Part shown: positions 36,676 through 45,031 of the stretch, in pieces
How positions within the stretch are numbered: position 1 is the stretch's first letter
Layout of the letters: each line of letters begins with the position of its first letter
NCBI GenBank assembly: GCA_003990955.1
Contig: BIFV01000002.1
Location: 173,096-237,095, forward strand
DNA length: 64,000 bases
DNA from: Sporomusaceae bacterium FL31
GTDB taxonomy: Bacteria; Bacillota; Negativicutes; DSM-1736; Dendrosporobacteraceae
Direction: 5' to 3'
Notes under the pieces: generated by a model
What the model saw: the letters and a program-made list of their open reading frames with translations, nothing else
Databases searched by the model: none
What the model was told of the DNA's origin: nothing
Translations under genes and position numbers: made by a program

Positions 36676-37341
36676 TTAGATAACTTCGATCTCATATTTG
36701 AATTGCTTTTTTACCGCTACCGTCAAACCATCCCCGATTGGCAGCAAAGTACTCTCGAATTGCGGACAATCCGCAATTTTTTTATTGAATGTATCTAACG
36801 ACTCACACATTTGGGTCAAATCGCCATACTCAGAACCAAAATCAAATACAGGAAAGAGTGTATCCTCGGCAACTAATAATCCTCCTGGCTTAAGCAGCCT
36901 AATATAGTCCGCAATCATTTCGCCATACAGCTTTTTATCACCGACATCCTGGAAAATAAGATCAAACTTTTCGCTCATACCTGAGATTATTGCGCGCGCC
37001 TCACCAATTTTAAGTTCAATTTGTTCTTTTACTCCTTCACGTTCAAAATTTTTAGCCGCTTGTTTCGCCACTTCCGCGTCCATTTCAATTGTCACGATTG
37101 TACCGCCATAAGGCCTAATCACGTTTGCCATCGAAACAGTTGAGAAGCCAATACTTGTACCGATCTCAAGAATTCTTCGCGGTTTGGCCATTGTTATTAG
37201 AACTTGCAGCATTCTGGCAACGTCATCATCCACAACCGGTCCAAAATCCTTCAACTCTGTATCCTCAGTATATTGTTTTTGCGTTAGTTTTCTTTTTTGA
37301 TATAAGCTTTCAATATAGGCGCTAACCTTTTCAAATTCCAA
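36676..37341 (-). CDS. SAM-dependent O-methyltransferase (class I, family 3)
   Basis: About 221 residues if the TTG at 37341 is used, which follows GGAGG by 8 bases; an upstream TTG at 37395 is possible but lies before that site. The SAM-binding motif is ILEIGTSIGFSTVSMANVI, followed by VTIEMDAEVAKQA and DLIFQDVGDKKLY as in caffeoyl-CoA/catechol methyltransferases. Substrate unknown. Confidence 0.88.
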   Translation of the reverse strand: MEFEKVSAYIESLYQKRKLTQKQYTEDTELKDFGPVVDDDVARMLQVLITMAKPRRILEIGTSIGFSTVSMANVIRPYGGTIVTIEMDAEVAKQAAKNFEREGVKEQIELKIGEARAIISGMSEKFDLIFQDVGDKKLYGEMIADYIRLLKPGGLLVAEDTLFPVFDFGSEYGDLTQMCESLDTFNKKIADCPQFESTLLPIGDGLTVAVKKQFKYEIEVI

Positions 37342-37391
37342 ATCCCTGTTCCTCCGTATCAAGTTTTTAAATATATCTATTCTACTGGTTT

Positions 37392-37667
37392 TCAATCAAT
37401 CCCTAATCCCGCCTTTGGTGTTGAGCTATTTTGAAGCTGCAGTGCAACATATGCGGCCGCTATATGTTTGCAATAGGGACTATGGGAACAAGAACATTTA
37501 CAATGTATCCAAAGAATTACACCGCCATCATCCAGCTTTAAAGTAACGGTGTAATTTTCTTCAATAGTAATCATTGCTTGATAGATTGTTGCCTCAGTTT
37601 TTGTGAAGTGATTTACCGCACCATTCCAGTAATATTCAAAGCCTTGCGCAATGAGCTTGTTTTGCAT
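37392..37667 (-). CDS. SWIM zinc-finger protein
   Basis: 91 residues. Residues about 55-72 show CKCSCSHSPYCKHIAAAY, the CxCx(n)CxH pattern of SWIM zinc fingers. Such domains bind DNA or proteins and usually occur in SWI2/SNF2-associated proteins; this is a stand-alone small one. Confidence 0.72.
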   Translation of the reverse strand: MQNKLIAQGFEYYWNGAVNHFTKTEATIYQAMITIEENYTVTLKLDDGGVILWIHCKCSCSHSPYCKHIAAAYVALQLQNSSTPKAGLGID

Positions 37668-37687
37668 GTGATTAGGCAGCCTCCTGA

Positions 37688-39235
37688 TTATTTTTGGCGT
37701 ACTGGTTTTTTACTAGGCAAGAAAAGAGCAGTGACACTCAAAACAAATAAAATAGCAGCAACAAAATTAAATGTATCCCGATAAGCAAGAATGCTGGCTT
37801 GGTGAAGAAGTTGTTGATATATTTGTCCCATAGCTTTAGAGGATGCTTCAGCTGCCGGGATGCCTAAATTTTGTATGCTCTGTATATATGTTGAAAGGGA
37901 ACTACTATAGCCAGGAGAGGATGCCGACAGATGTTGTACCAAATTCGACTGCTCCATTTGCCGATTATACATCAGGATGCTTGTAGCAAATGAAATTCCG
38001 ATACTGCCACCTAGATTGCGTAATAGGGACACAATTGCAGAAGCATTGCTGCTTTTTTCTCTTGGAATTTTAGAGAAGGCCAACGTAGTTGCGGGGACAA
38101 ACAGCAAAGGCAGGCCTGCAGTTTGAAAACACCGCGCAATAGCAAAGGTAGTGTAATCAGTCTGAGGTGTGACTAGGCTCATTAACCACGTTCCAATGGC
38201 ATTAATAAACAGCCCTAACGCAATGAGATAGCGGGACTCAACCAAATTTACCAACTTCCCGACAAATGGCATCATAAAAAGCGGAAAAATAGCACTTGGG
38301 GAAAGAACAAGACCCGCTAAAGTAGCATTATAACCAAAATTCTCTTGCACCATCATCGGAAGTAATGATGTGGCACTCCATAAGGTAAATCCAACAAAGA
38401 AAAGTATAATTCCAGGCAGACTAAAGCTCGGGATTGCAAGCAGTTTCAAGTCGACTATTGGATCCTTTTGATGCAAGAGCCAATAAATAGCCAAAATAAG
38501 GCTTATCAAGGAGATACAGGATAAACTTATGATAAAAGTACTATCAAACCAATCTTCTTGCTGGCCTTTATCCAGCACAATTTGCAGCGCTCCTAGTCCT
38601 ATCGCGATGAGTCCTAGTCCAATGTAATCTATCGTGTTTTTGATTCTTTTCGTATTTTCAGGTTCTTGAACAAAGACCTTTACTAAAAATAGCGTTACCA
38701 TTCCAATGGGTACATTGATTAAAAAAATCCAACGCCAGCTATAATGATCAGTGATAAATCCGCCTAAAGTTGGTCCGATTATCGGAGCCAAAACCATCGA
38801 TATGCCGGTAATGCCGAAGGCTATTCCTAGCTTTTCTGGCGGAAAACTATCTCTGATAATGGCTTGCTGAACAGGCTGCAGTCCTCCTCCAGCTAATCCT
38901 TGCAATAGGCGAAATATGACCAGCATGGGCAATGAAGTGGCAACACCGCACATAAAAGAAGTAAAAACAAAGCCTCCAATACAAAGCATAAAAAAGTTTT
39001 TACGTCCCATAACGCCTGATAACCAGCCTGAAATTGGCATGATGATTGCATTAGATATAATATACGCGGTTAAAACCCACGTACTTTCTTCTGATCCAGC
39101 CCCTAGTGAACCAGCCATATGTGAAAGGGCAACATTGGCAATCGTTGTATCAAGCAATTCAATAAAAGCGGCTAGACTAACAATAATAGATACTAAATAG
39201 GGATTTACCTTTACAGAAGAAGCAGCTTCCATCAT
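37688..39235 (-). CDS. DHA2-family drug efflux transporter (EmrB/QacA type)
   Basis: 515 residues with about 14 membrane helices. The DHA2 motif LDTTIANVALSHMAGSLG is near residues 28-45 and the antiporter motif GPTLGGFITDHYSWRWIF near 150. The start overlaps the stop of the membrane-fusion gene by 4 bases, forming an EmrAB-type tripartite pump across the cell envelope. Confidence 0.93.
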   Translation of the reverse strand: MMEAASSVKVNPYLVSIIVSLAAFIELLDTTIANVALSHMAGSLGAGSEESTWVLTAYIISNAIIMPISGWLSGVMGRKNFFMLCIGGFVFTSFMCGVATSLPMLVIFRLLQGLAGGGLQPVQQAIIRDSFPPEKLGIAFGITGISMVLAPIIGPTLGGFITDHYSWRWIFLINVPIGMVTLFLVKVFVQEPENTKRIKNTIDYIGLGLIAIGLGALQIVLDKGQQEDWFDSTFIISLSCISLISLILAIYWLLHQKDPIVDLKLLAIPSFSLPGIILFFVGFTLWSATSLLPMMVQENFGYNATLAGLVLSPSAIFPLFMMPFVGKLVNLVESRYLIALGLFINAIGTWLMSLVTPQTDYTTFAIARCFQTAGLPLLFVPATTLAFSKIPREKSSNASAIVSLLRNLGGSIGISFATSILMYNRQMEQSNLVQHLSASSPGYSSSLSTYIQSIQNLGIPAAEASSKAMGQIYQQLLHQASILAYRDTFNFVAAILFVLSVTALFLPSKKPVRQK

Positions 39236-40284
39236 TTTGCGCCCATATTTTCTATATGTACAGTGGGAACCACTGACATACCTAATCCGAGATGAAGCCG
39301 ATCATCTGGCGAGGTATCAAATAAAATTTTAACAGGTACACGCTGTACGATTTTAACAAAGTTTCCTGTTGCATTTTCAGCGGGAAAGAGTGAGAAGTGA
39401 GCGCCTGTGCCAGACTGAAAGCTATCTATTTTTCCATGTAAAACTACATTCGGATATGCATCAATACGGATATCCACTGGTTGCCCAGGTTTCATATGTT
39501 CTAACTGAGTTTCTTTAAAATTGGCTACCACCCATATGTCAGTACCAACAAGCGAGGCTAATTGTTGGCCTGTCTGTACAAAGTTGCCTGATTCAATATT
39601 GTACTTAATAATACGGCCATCCATAGGTGCAATGATTTTCGTATTTAATAAATCGCTTTCCGCTTGAGCAAGATCCGCCTCGCTCTGACTAACTTGTGCT
39701 TGTAATTGTTCGATGGTATTTTGTGCAGCAGCTATAACAGTTGTGGTGGTAGAGGCTGATTTGAGATTAGCTCTTATTTTTTCTAATGCAGCACGATCGG
39801 ATTTTTCTGCCGCGATAGCCTGATCAAGCTGCTGCTCCGAGCAAGCCCCCGATTTAAATAAATCTTCCATCCGTTGCCTATCACTTGCTGATTTTTCCCA
39901 AATCGCGACTGCCGAAGCAACTTGAGCTGAAACAGCATCTTCATTGGCGGGAGCAGAAACCGCGGTTGTTTCGCTATTATGAACAGCCACAGCTAGTGCC
40001 GCCTTGGCCGCAGCTAGAGCTGCCTTAGCACGATCACGCCGTATCCGGTAATCGGTAGGATCGATTTCTAGCAGCACATCACCAGCTTTAACAAGTTGAT
40101 TATCTTTAATATATAAATTTTTTATATATCCTTGTACCTTCGGACTTACGATCACTGTATGCCCATCAATAGTTGCGCTGTCAGTAGAGATGTCGCTTAT
40201 ATGGAAATAGTAGTAAGTGCTGGCCCCTAAGACGATAATCAAGACAGCTGCAATTATTCTTATAGTTTGGGTAGAGAGTTTCAT
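39232..40284 (-). CDS. HlyD/EmrA-type membrane fusion protein
   Basis: 350 residues. One N-terminal membrane helix, a lipoyl-like half (VIVSPKVQGYIKNLYIKDNQ), an alanine-rich coiled coil about residues 80-210, and the second lipoyl half IIAPMDGRIIKYNIESGNFV. It links the EmrB-like pump to the outer face. Two copies of the palindrome TTAGCCAGGCTAA lie between this gene and marR. Confidence 0.92.
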   Translation of the reverse strand: MKLSTQTIRIIAAVLIIVLGASTYYYFHISDISTDSATIDGHTVIVSPKVQGYIKNLYIKDNQLVKAGDVLLEIDPTDYRIRRDRAKAALAAAKAALAVAVHNSETTAVSAPANEDAVSAQVASAVAIWEKSASDRQRMEDLFKSGACSEQQLDQAIAAEKSDRAALEKIRANLKSASTTTTVIAAAQNTIEQLQAQVSQSEADLAQAESDLLNTKIIAPMDGRIIKYNIESGNFVQTGQQLASLVGTDIWVVANFKETQLEHMKPGQPVDIRIDAYPNVVLHGKIDSFQSGTGAHFSLFPAENATGNFVKIVQRVPVKILFDTSPDDRLHLGLGMSVVPTVHIENMGAK

Positions 40285-40336
40285 AACGTCATCCTTTCAA
40301 AAAATGAATTAAAGTGACAATCCAATGCGATAGATA

Positions 40337-40351
40337 ATTAGCCAGGCTAAT
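40337..40351. promoter_or_regulatory. MarR operator copy 1
   Basis: ATTAGCCAGGCTAAT: perfect 7-bp arms about a central A, upstream of the pump genes. Confidence 0.75.
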
Positions 40352-40411
40352 CATCGGAGGAAAAAGTAAGATTATAGTAAAAAACATATCAGCTCCTTTA
40401 TCATTAAAAAG

Positions 40412-40424
40412 TTAGCCAGGCTAA
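40412..40424. promoter_or_regulatory. MarR operator copy 2
   Basis: TTAGCCAGGCTAA, identical to the core of copy 1, 75 bases away, between the marR stop and the pump genes. Confidence 0.75.
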
Positions 40425-40464
40425 TTAAATGTCAAAAAATAAAAATCGAGTACACTTTTTATAT

Positions 40465-40911
40465 TTATAGATCGATTTTTATTAGCAAATCAAGCAAACG
40501 AACGGTGTCTTCATCTGTTAATTTTTTTGTAAGCTTAGCGCAGGCCTGCCAATAATGCGGTAGAACAAGATCGAGAAGCCGGTAACCTTCATCAGTGATT
40601 GTAACATTGACCATTCTTTGATCTTCAGGACATACGGTTCTTATAATCAATTGATGTTCTTCCAACCAAATTAATTGCTTGGTCACAGATGCCCGTCGTA
40701 TTCCAAGCACATTAGCAATTTCCGAAGGCTGCAATGGTTGGTCCGTGCTTGTACGGAATAGTAACAAGAGTAAAGCAAATTTGCTTTCGGAAATATGATA
40801 TTCTTTTAGTGCATTATTTATAGCATCTAAAACCTCATCAGATATCTGCAGCAACACTTCTCCTAACTGCGCTCTTGTGTTAGGAGGAGCTGTAATCGTA
40901 TGTTTTTCCAT
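40465..40911 (-). CDS. MarR family transcriptional regulator
   Basis: 148 residues. Winged helix with PSEIANVLGIRRASVTKQL and the wing EDQRMVNVTITDEGYRLL. It heads the pump operon, and TTAGCCAGGCTAA-type palindromes lie both upstream and downstream of the gene, so it probably represses itself and the pump. Confidence 0.92.
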   Translation of the reverse strand: MEKHTITAPPNTRAQLGEVLLQISDEVLDAINNALKEYHISESKFALLLLLFRTSTDQPLQPSEIANVLGIRRASVTKQLIWLEEHQLIIRTVCPEDQRMVNVTITDEGYRLLDLVLPHYWQACAKLTKKLTDEDTVRLLDLLIKIDL

Positions 40912-40928
40912 AGCAAAATCCCTTTAAA

Positions 40929-40945
40929 TTAGTTTCCCTGGCTAA
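40929..40945. promoter_or_regulatory. Imperfect MarR operator before marR
   Basis: TTAG, nine bases, GGCTAA: the outer halves match copies 1 and 2. It lies 18 bases upstream of the marR start. Confidence 0.55.
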
Positions 40946-41128
40946 TTAATAGTATAAAGATGAAAAAAAAGAATGTCAATAGATAAAAGCCTGGCGATTG
41001 CAGTTTGAAAAAGAAGAGCATCCTTTCTGCTGGGTTAGTACGTCAATGTTCTTGTTCAGTTGACAATACTGTTTCGCCTATACCGACCACTGACTCGATC
41101 ATCGCCTCCTCCTTTGCACACAGCAAAA

Positions 41129-41158
41129 AAGCCTTCTAGCAAAATCGCTAGAAGGCTT
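41129..41158. terminator. Hairpin at the island edge, tRNA terminator remnant
   Basis: 12-bp stem AAGCCTTCTAGC/GCTAGAAGGCTT with a 6-nt loop and an A/T tail suited to minus-strand reading. It adjoins the tRNA remnant and partly belongs to the direct repeat. Confidence 0.7.
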
Positions 41159-41212
41159 GAATTTCTTATGGTGCTCCCGGCAGGAATCGAACCTGCGCAC
41201 CCGGTTCCGGAG
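41151..41212 (-). repeat. 62-bp direct repeat, copy 1: tRNA-Arg(CCG) 3' fragment, probable att site
   Basis: Bases 41169-41212 read on the minus strand as the 3' part of a tRNA from the anticodon loop CTCCGGA through the T-arm (TTCGATTC) to CCA. No 5' half is attached. The same 62 bases recur at 43480-43541 with one mismatch (41175 against 43504). This is the product expected from integration into a tRNA 3' end. Confidence 0.8.
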
Positions 41213-41652
41213 ACCACGTTGTCTGTTATTTGTGCGTATTTGATAGGATTTTATTGGATTCACCATTTGCATTTACTTGATTATATATAGATTGAAATAC
41301 TTTATGTGGATTTATTAAGATTTGAAAGTTGCAAAATATTGTTACCCAACTGTTACCCATTAAAAATTCATTAAAACATAACCGCTGACCGCCTGAATTC
41401 CATTCTGATATTTTCGCCAAATTTACCATAATTAAGAGTGTGAATACTGCCTTATTTATCAGTAATATCAACTAGTGCGCTGACTTTTACGATATTATAA
41501 ATATGATTTTCTTTATCCAGTTTTATCTACTTTTTGTCCCATAAATCACTCGGTAAGGTACGAAATAAGGGACAGCAAAAATAGAAGACTTCCTAAATTA
41601 ATACGCTTAAACAAATTATAAATATGCCGCAGGCAATATTTATAAATATTGA

Positions 41653-42354
41653 TTAGACAAGTTCTCTTTTCCAAGTAGTATTATTTTTAACAACTCTTGC
41701 CGGTATTCCGGCTACAATACATTTTCCAGAAACATCACATGCGACCAAAGATCGAACACCAACAACCGAATCATCAGCTATATAAACTCCTTTGAGAACA
41801 TTAACATGCATACCCAGCCAAACATGATTACCAATAATAATATCCCTGGCGGGATTAGATCTTTTACCGGTTTCAAGATCAATTATAGAGTGAAAATCTG
41901 TTGTTCTCATTCCTATATCAATAGAAAACATACAATCATTACCGATAATTATTTTAGAATTATCTTCTATCGCAGCAATCCTTGCCCCATGTTCAATGGT
42001 GGTATTTTCACCAATTATTATTTTACAATTGTTACCTTCCAGGCTGATTAGTTCGATTGAATTTTTTTGTCCTATCAAACTACAATTATCGCCAATTTCC
42101 AAACATTGATTATTGCCAATCAACCTAATTTTTGCATATTCTAATCTGACATTATTTTTAATAATTATAAAATTGTTATTACCTACTATTTCTATTTTAG
42201 TTTTCTTCAGGAAACTATTATTAGTTACAATGTCATTATTAGCACCATTAATAAGAAAGTTACTTCCACGAATTCGATTCATTATATAAAAATAAAAACG
42301 CTTTATCGTTTGCTTTTGTTGATCGGTTAGTAAACCTACAATAAATTTTTTCAT
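41653..42354 (-). CDS. Hexapeptide-repeat acyltransferase (LbetaH)
   Basis: 233 residues. A basic N-terminal segment, then many isoleucine/valine-spaced hexapeptide turns (IEIVGNNNF, IRLIGNNQC, IIIGENTTI) ending in IIIGNHVWLGMHVNVLKGV and CIVAGIPARVVK, the trimeric active-site signature. It likely acetylates a sugar of a surface polysaccharide. Cargo of the 2.3-kb element remnant; lower GC than the core genes. Confidence 0.85.
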   Translation of the reverse strand: MKKFIVGLLTDQQKQTIKRFYFYIMNRIRGSNFLINGANNDIVTNNSFLKKTKIEIVGNNNFIIIKNNVRLEYAKIRLIGNNQCLEIGDNCSLIGQKNSIELISLEGNNCKIIIGENTTIEHGARIAAIEDNSKIIIGNDCMFSIDIGMRTTDFHSIIDLETGKRSNPARDIIIGNHVWLGMHVNVLKGVYIADDSVVGVRSLVACDVSGKCIVAGIPARVVKNNTTWKRELV

Positions 42355-42501
42355 GTTAAGACCCCTTTAATTGTGAATAAATATTGATTTTAATGTAATT
42401 GTATCATAAAGTTCTTAAATCAAAAAACGCAAAAGCAAAAAAGCCCCGAACCATATTCCTGATATTTGGGAATTGGTAGAGGGCTTATATTTTAATGTTT
42501 A

Positions 42502-42806
42502 TTATTTACTCGCCGCGTATATTGTTGCACCAATAGCTAAAACCTTAAGGACTAACTCCCTTTGCTTGGCTGCTGATCGTTCCTTTTTGATTGCTTTGGT
42601 CAATTCGGTCAAAGATTGATTTGCTCTGCTATCAATGACGATTGTTTCGCACTCTGCAACTGTTGTTCTAGCGCTAACAATTGATTCTCTAACAGCATTG
42701 CTTTTCTCTGTGCCTCGGTCAACTGTTGTTTGAGCATTAGCCAATCCTGACTGGATAGATTCTGCAATGTCTCTGATTGCGCCAGTTGTTCTTTGAGCTG
42801 ATTCAA
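42502..42806 (-). pseudogene. Frameshifted coiled-coil protein remnant
   Basis: Two overlapping frames complement each other. The upstream one (to about 42620) gives a glutamine/leucine heptad coiled coil (NQLKEQLAQSETLQN) and the other gives SLTELTKAIKKERSAAKQREL and a hydrophobic end VLKVLAIGATIYAASK. A stop codon cuts the 5' side at about 42827, where integrase sequence begins on the other strand. It seems to be the 3' end of a larger gene, joined to the integrase fragment by a deletion. Confidence 0.5.
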
Positions 42807-42815
42807 TAGCTGCTG

Positions 42816-43386
42816 TTGTTTCTAGACACTGACAAAATGCGCCTACGGGTCAACCAGTCCGCTCTTGTGGTCAAGGGTAAAGGCATTATCTATAAAGATC
42901 CTAAGACAGACAAGTCAAATAGTAACGTATCAATATCACCATCAGTAATACCTATACTGCAGCAACATAAAACTGAGCAAGAACTATTGCAAGGATTAAG
43001 CGGCGGCACATGGGATAATGATTTACTGTTTACCACTGTTGAAGGAAAGGCGGTGTTTCCATCAACTGTTAGCCACTGGCTTAAAGACTTCTTAACAGAT
43101 CACAATCTGCCCATAGTAAGCGTGCACAGTTTCAGACACATGTCTGTCACCTTATGCTCTTGATCGTGGCTTTGACTTAAAGGCGGTATCAGAACGGGCG
43201 CGACATACCCAGGTAAGCACTACGACTGATATATATGGACATGCATTACCGCAAAAGGATGTTGCCATTGCTGCCAGCCTAGATGAAATTATTATTCAGG
43301 CTCAAGGCAAAAAAGAAAATGAACCAATTGAACCGATAATTAAACAAGTTATTGAGCAATCAGAAGATAATGCAGTTTTGCATTAA
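42816..43386 (+). pseudogene. Tyrosine integrase, 5'-truncated and frameshifted
   Basis: C-terminal catalytic part of a phage-type integrase. The first frame reads from DTDKMRLRVNQSALVVKGKG to VHSFRHM (His-x-x-Arg); after a one-base insertion near 43146 the other frame continues ALDRGFDLKAVSERARHTQ (His) and TTTDIYGHALPQKD with the nucleophile Tyr. The N-terminal half and the first catalytic Arg are missing. It lies just left of the second att-like repeat, as an element integrase would. Confidence 0.8.
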
Positions 43387-43459
43387 CACCTATAAAAACA
43401 TTAAAAAGATATGGTTTTTGCACATATTGTTCCCCAGTTTGTTCCCCATTTAAAACAAA

Positions 43460-43487
43460 AAGCCTTCTCAACTTAATGAGAAGGCTT
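43460..43487. terminator. Hairpin next to the second att-like repeat
   Basis: 10-bp stem AAGCCTTCTC/GAGAAGGCTT in the position equivalent to 41129-41158. Confidence 0.6.
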
Positions 43488-43541
43488 GAATTTCTTATGG
43501 TGCGCCCGGCAGGAATCGAACCTGCGCACCCGGTTCCGGAG
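43480..43541 (-). repeat. 62-bp direct repeat, copy 2: tRNA-Arg(CCG) 3' fragment, probable att site
   Basis: Matches 41151-41212 at 61 of 62 positions and stops at the same base (CCGGAG) inside the anticodon loop. Here too the 5' half of the tRNA is missing, so further element DNA is expected to the right and an intact tRNA beyond it. Confidence 0.8.
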
Positions 43542-43986
43542 GGCGAATTCTGTGATTTTCTTCTACTTCTTAGTCTTCATGATACCCCTTATATCACAAT
43601 GCTTCATGCCACCTTCTGCACAAAGAAATCAATATGTGTTTTGCTGATATTTTAACTTATTTCTCTTGTTTTTCGAACATTAATCTTAAAATAAGCAGTG
43701 GATAAGCAGTTTTTTGATTCACTTAATCTTTGCAAAACCAATTTTTAAAATACACCCTGATATGTAACATCATATGACTTATCTCAGTATGAGATAGGTC
43801 TATTTTTTATCTATGAAAGAACTTTTGTTATGCTTTAGCTATTATTCTAGTCACTATGTTTACAAAATTCTAGTATGACTATAATTTTTTCACTACCAAT
43901 TAATATTACAAAAATTACAAAAAAGTGCAGGATTTAGTCAAAAAAAAAGAAATAAATGTAAAAAAGATATTATTATAGGAGAAAAA
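43542..43986. other. AT-rich intergenic region before the ABC-3C-like operon
   Basis: 445 bases without a supported gene. A hairpin GACTTATCTC/GAGATAGGTC (43776-43800) followed by TATTTTTTAT looks like a plus-strand terminator or an operator for the operon that starts at 43987. No clear promoter consensus was found. Confidence 0.5.
43776..43811 (+). terminator. Terminator-like hairpin upstream of the ABC-3C-like operon
   Basis: 10-bp arms with one G-T pair, 5-nt loop, and a T-rich tail on the plus strand. No gene ends just upstream, so attenuation or an unseen small RNA is possible. Confidence 0.45.
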
Positions 43987-45030
43987 ATGATTGAAGTAAA
44001 AATTTTACCTGCCTACCATGGCGACAGTATTCTAATTCACGAAAAAACCGAAAAGTATGCTACTAATATATTGATTGATGGAGGCATTGTAGCCAACTAT
44101 AAAACCCTCAAGCAACAGGTCATGAATATAGCTACCAATAAGGAATATATAGATCTTTTAGTGTTAACACATATCGATGAGGATCATATTCTAGGACTAA
44201 TACAATTGATCAAAGATAAGGATATTGATAAAAAGATTATAAAAGAAGTTTGGTTTAATTCCGGCAGTATAATTTCGGATCATTTTCAAAAAGGTTTGAG
44301 TCCAGAACGAGAAATTCTTGTAACCCCTACCAATGGAGCGCAAGTAAGCTTTAAACAAGCAGAAACATTAGAACAGCTACTGAGAAGCCATAATATATGG
44401 GAACAAAAGATCATACGCTTTTCAAAGGAACCTCACCAATTTGATAATTTTTCAATAACCGTTCTTTCACCTGATGAGCAATCCTTAAGTGATTTACATA
44501 CTAATTGGCCCGTACGTACTAAAAAGACAGGTCAAGTTTCAGGACATGCTACTGACTATAATTACTCTATCAAAGAATTGCTAGAACGTAAAACTATCCC
44601 ACGAGATCCTTCCATTTGCAACTCAAGTAGTATTGCCTTTATTCTTAATATTGGCAGTAAAAGGTTACTACTTCTCGGAGATGCAATTCCATTAAAAATA
44701 GAAGAATCACTACGCAATTTAGGCTATTCAAAAGATAATAAGCTATATGTAGATTTATTTAAAGTATCTCATCATGCCAGTAAGAATAATACAAGTTTTG
44801 AGTTGTTGGAGCTAATTGATTGTAAAAAATATATTATAAGCACCAACGGCTCTAATCATGGTCTACCTAATAAAGAGTGTTTGGCAAAAATTGTTGCTAA
44901 TCAGAAAGATACTGAACTATTCTTTAACTATCCTCTTAACAATATCTTCACAGCGGCAGAAAAAATAGAATACAGTTTTTCTTGTAAATACCTTCACGAA
45001 CTTAAATATACTATTAATATGGAGGGCTAA
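43987..45030 (+). CDS. Metallo-beta-lactamase-fold (ComEC-type) protein of an ABC-3C-like system
   Basis: 347 residues from ATG after GGAG. ComEC-like MBL fold: GDSILI at residues 12-17, the metal motif T-HIDEDH (His62, Asp64, Asp66, His67, an HxDxDH variant of HxHxDH), LLLLGDAIP and FKVSHHASKNN. Soluble, with no membrane helices, unlike full ComEC. Likely a metal-dependent nuclease or phosphodiesterase. First gene of a tight four-gene plus-strand operon (one base before the next), so a probable effector. Confidence 0.85.
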   Translation: MIEVKILPAYHGDSILIHEKTEKYATNILIDGGIVANYKTLKQQVMNIATNKEYIDLLVLTHIDEDHILGLIQLIKDKDIDKKIIKEVWFNSGSIISDHFQKGLSPEREILVTPTNGAQVSFKQAETLEQLLRSHNIWEQKIIRFSKEPHQFDNFSITVLSPDEQSLSDLHTNWPVRTKKTGQVSGHATDYNYSIKELLERKTIPRDPSICNSSSIAFILNIGSKRLLLLGDAIPLKIEESLRNLGYSKDNKLYVDLFKVSHHASKNNTSFELLELIDCKKYIISTNGSNHGLPNKECLAKIVANQKDTELFFNYPLNNIFTAAEKIEYSFSCKYLHELKYTINMEG

Positions 45031-45031
45031 T

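Noticed and set aside
41060..41290. Open frame over the tRNA-Arg fragment, containing LPAGIEPAHPVPE
   Set aside because: Again tRNA antisense; no ribosome site.
41226..41471. 81-residue minus-strand frame just inside the first att-like repeat
   Set aside because: No ribosome site or domain. It looks like non-coding element-end sequence.
42816..43163. Intact small integrase of 115 residues
   Set aside because: The frame ends right after the HxxR motif while the rest of the catalytic domain continues in another frame, so it is a broken gene.
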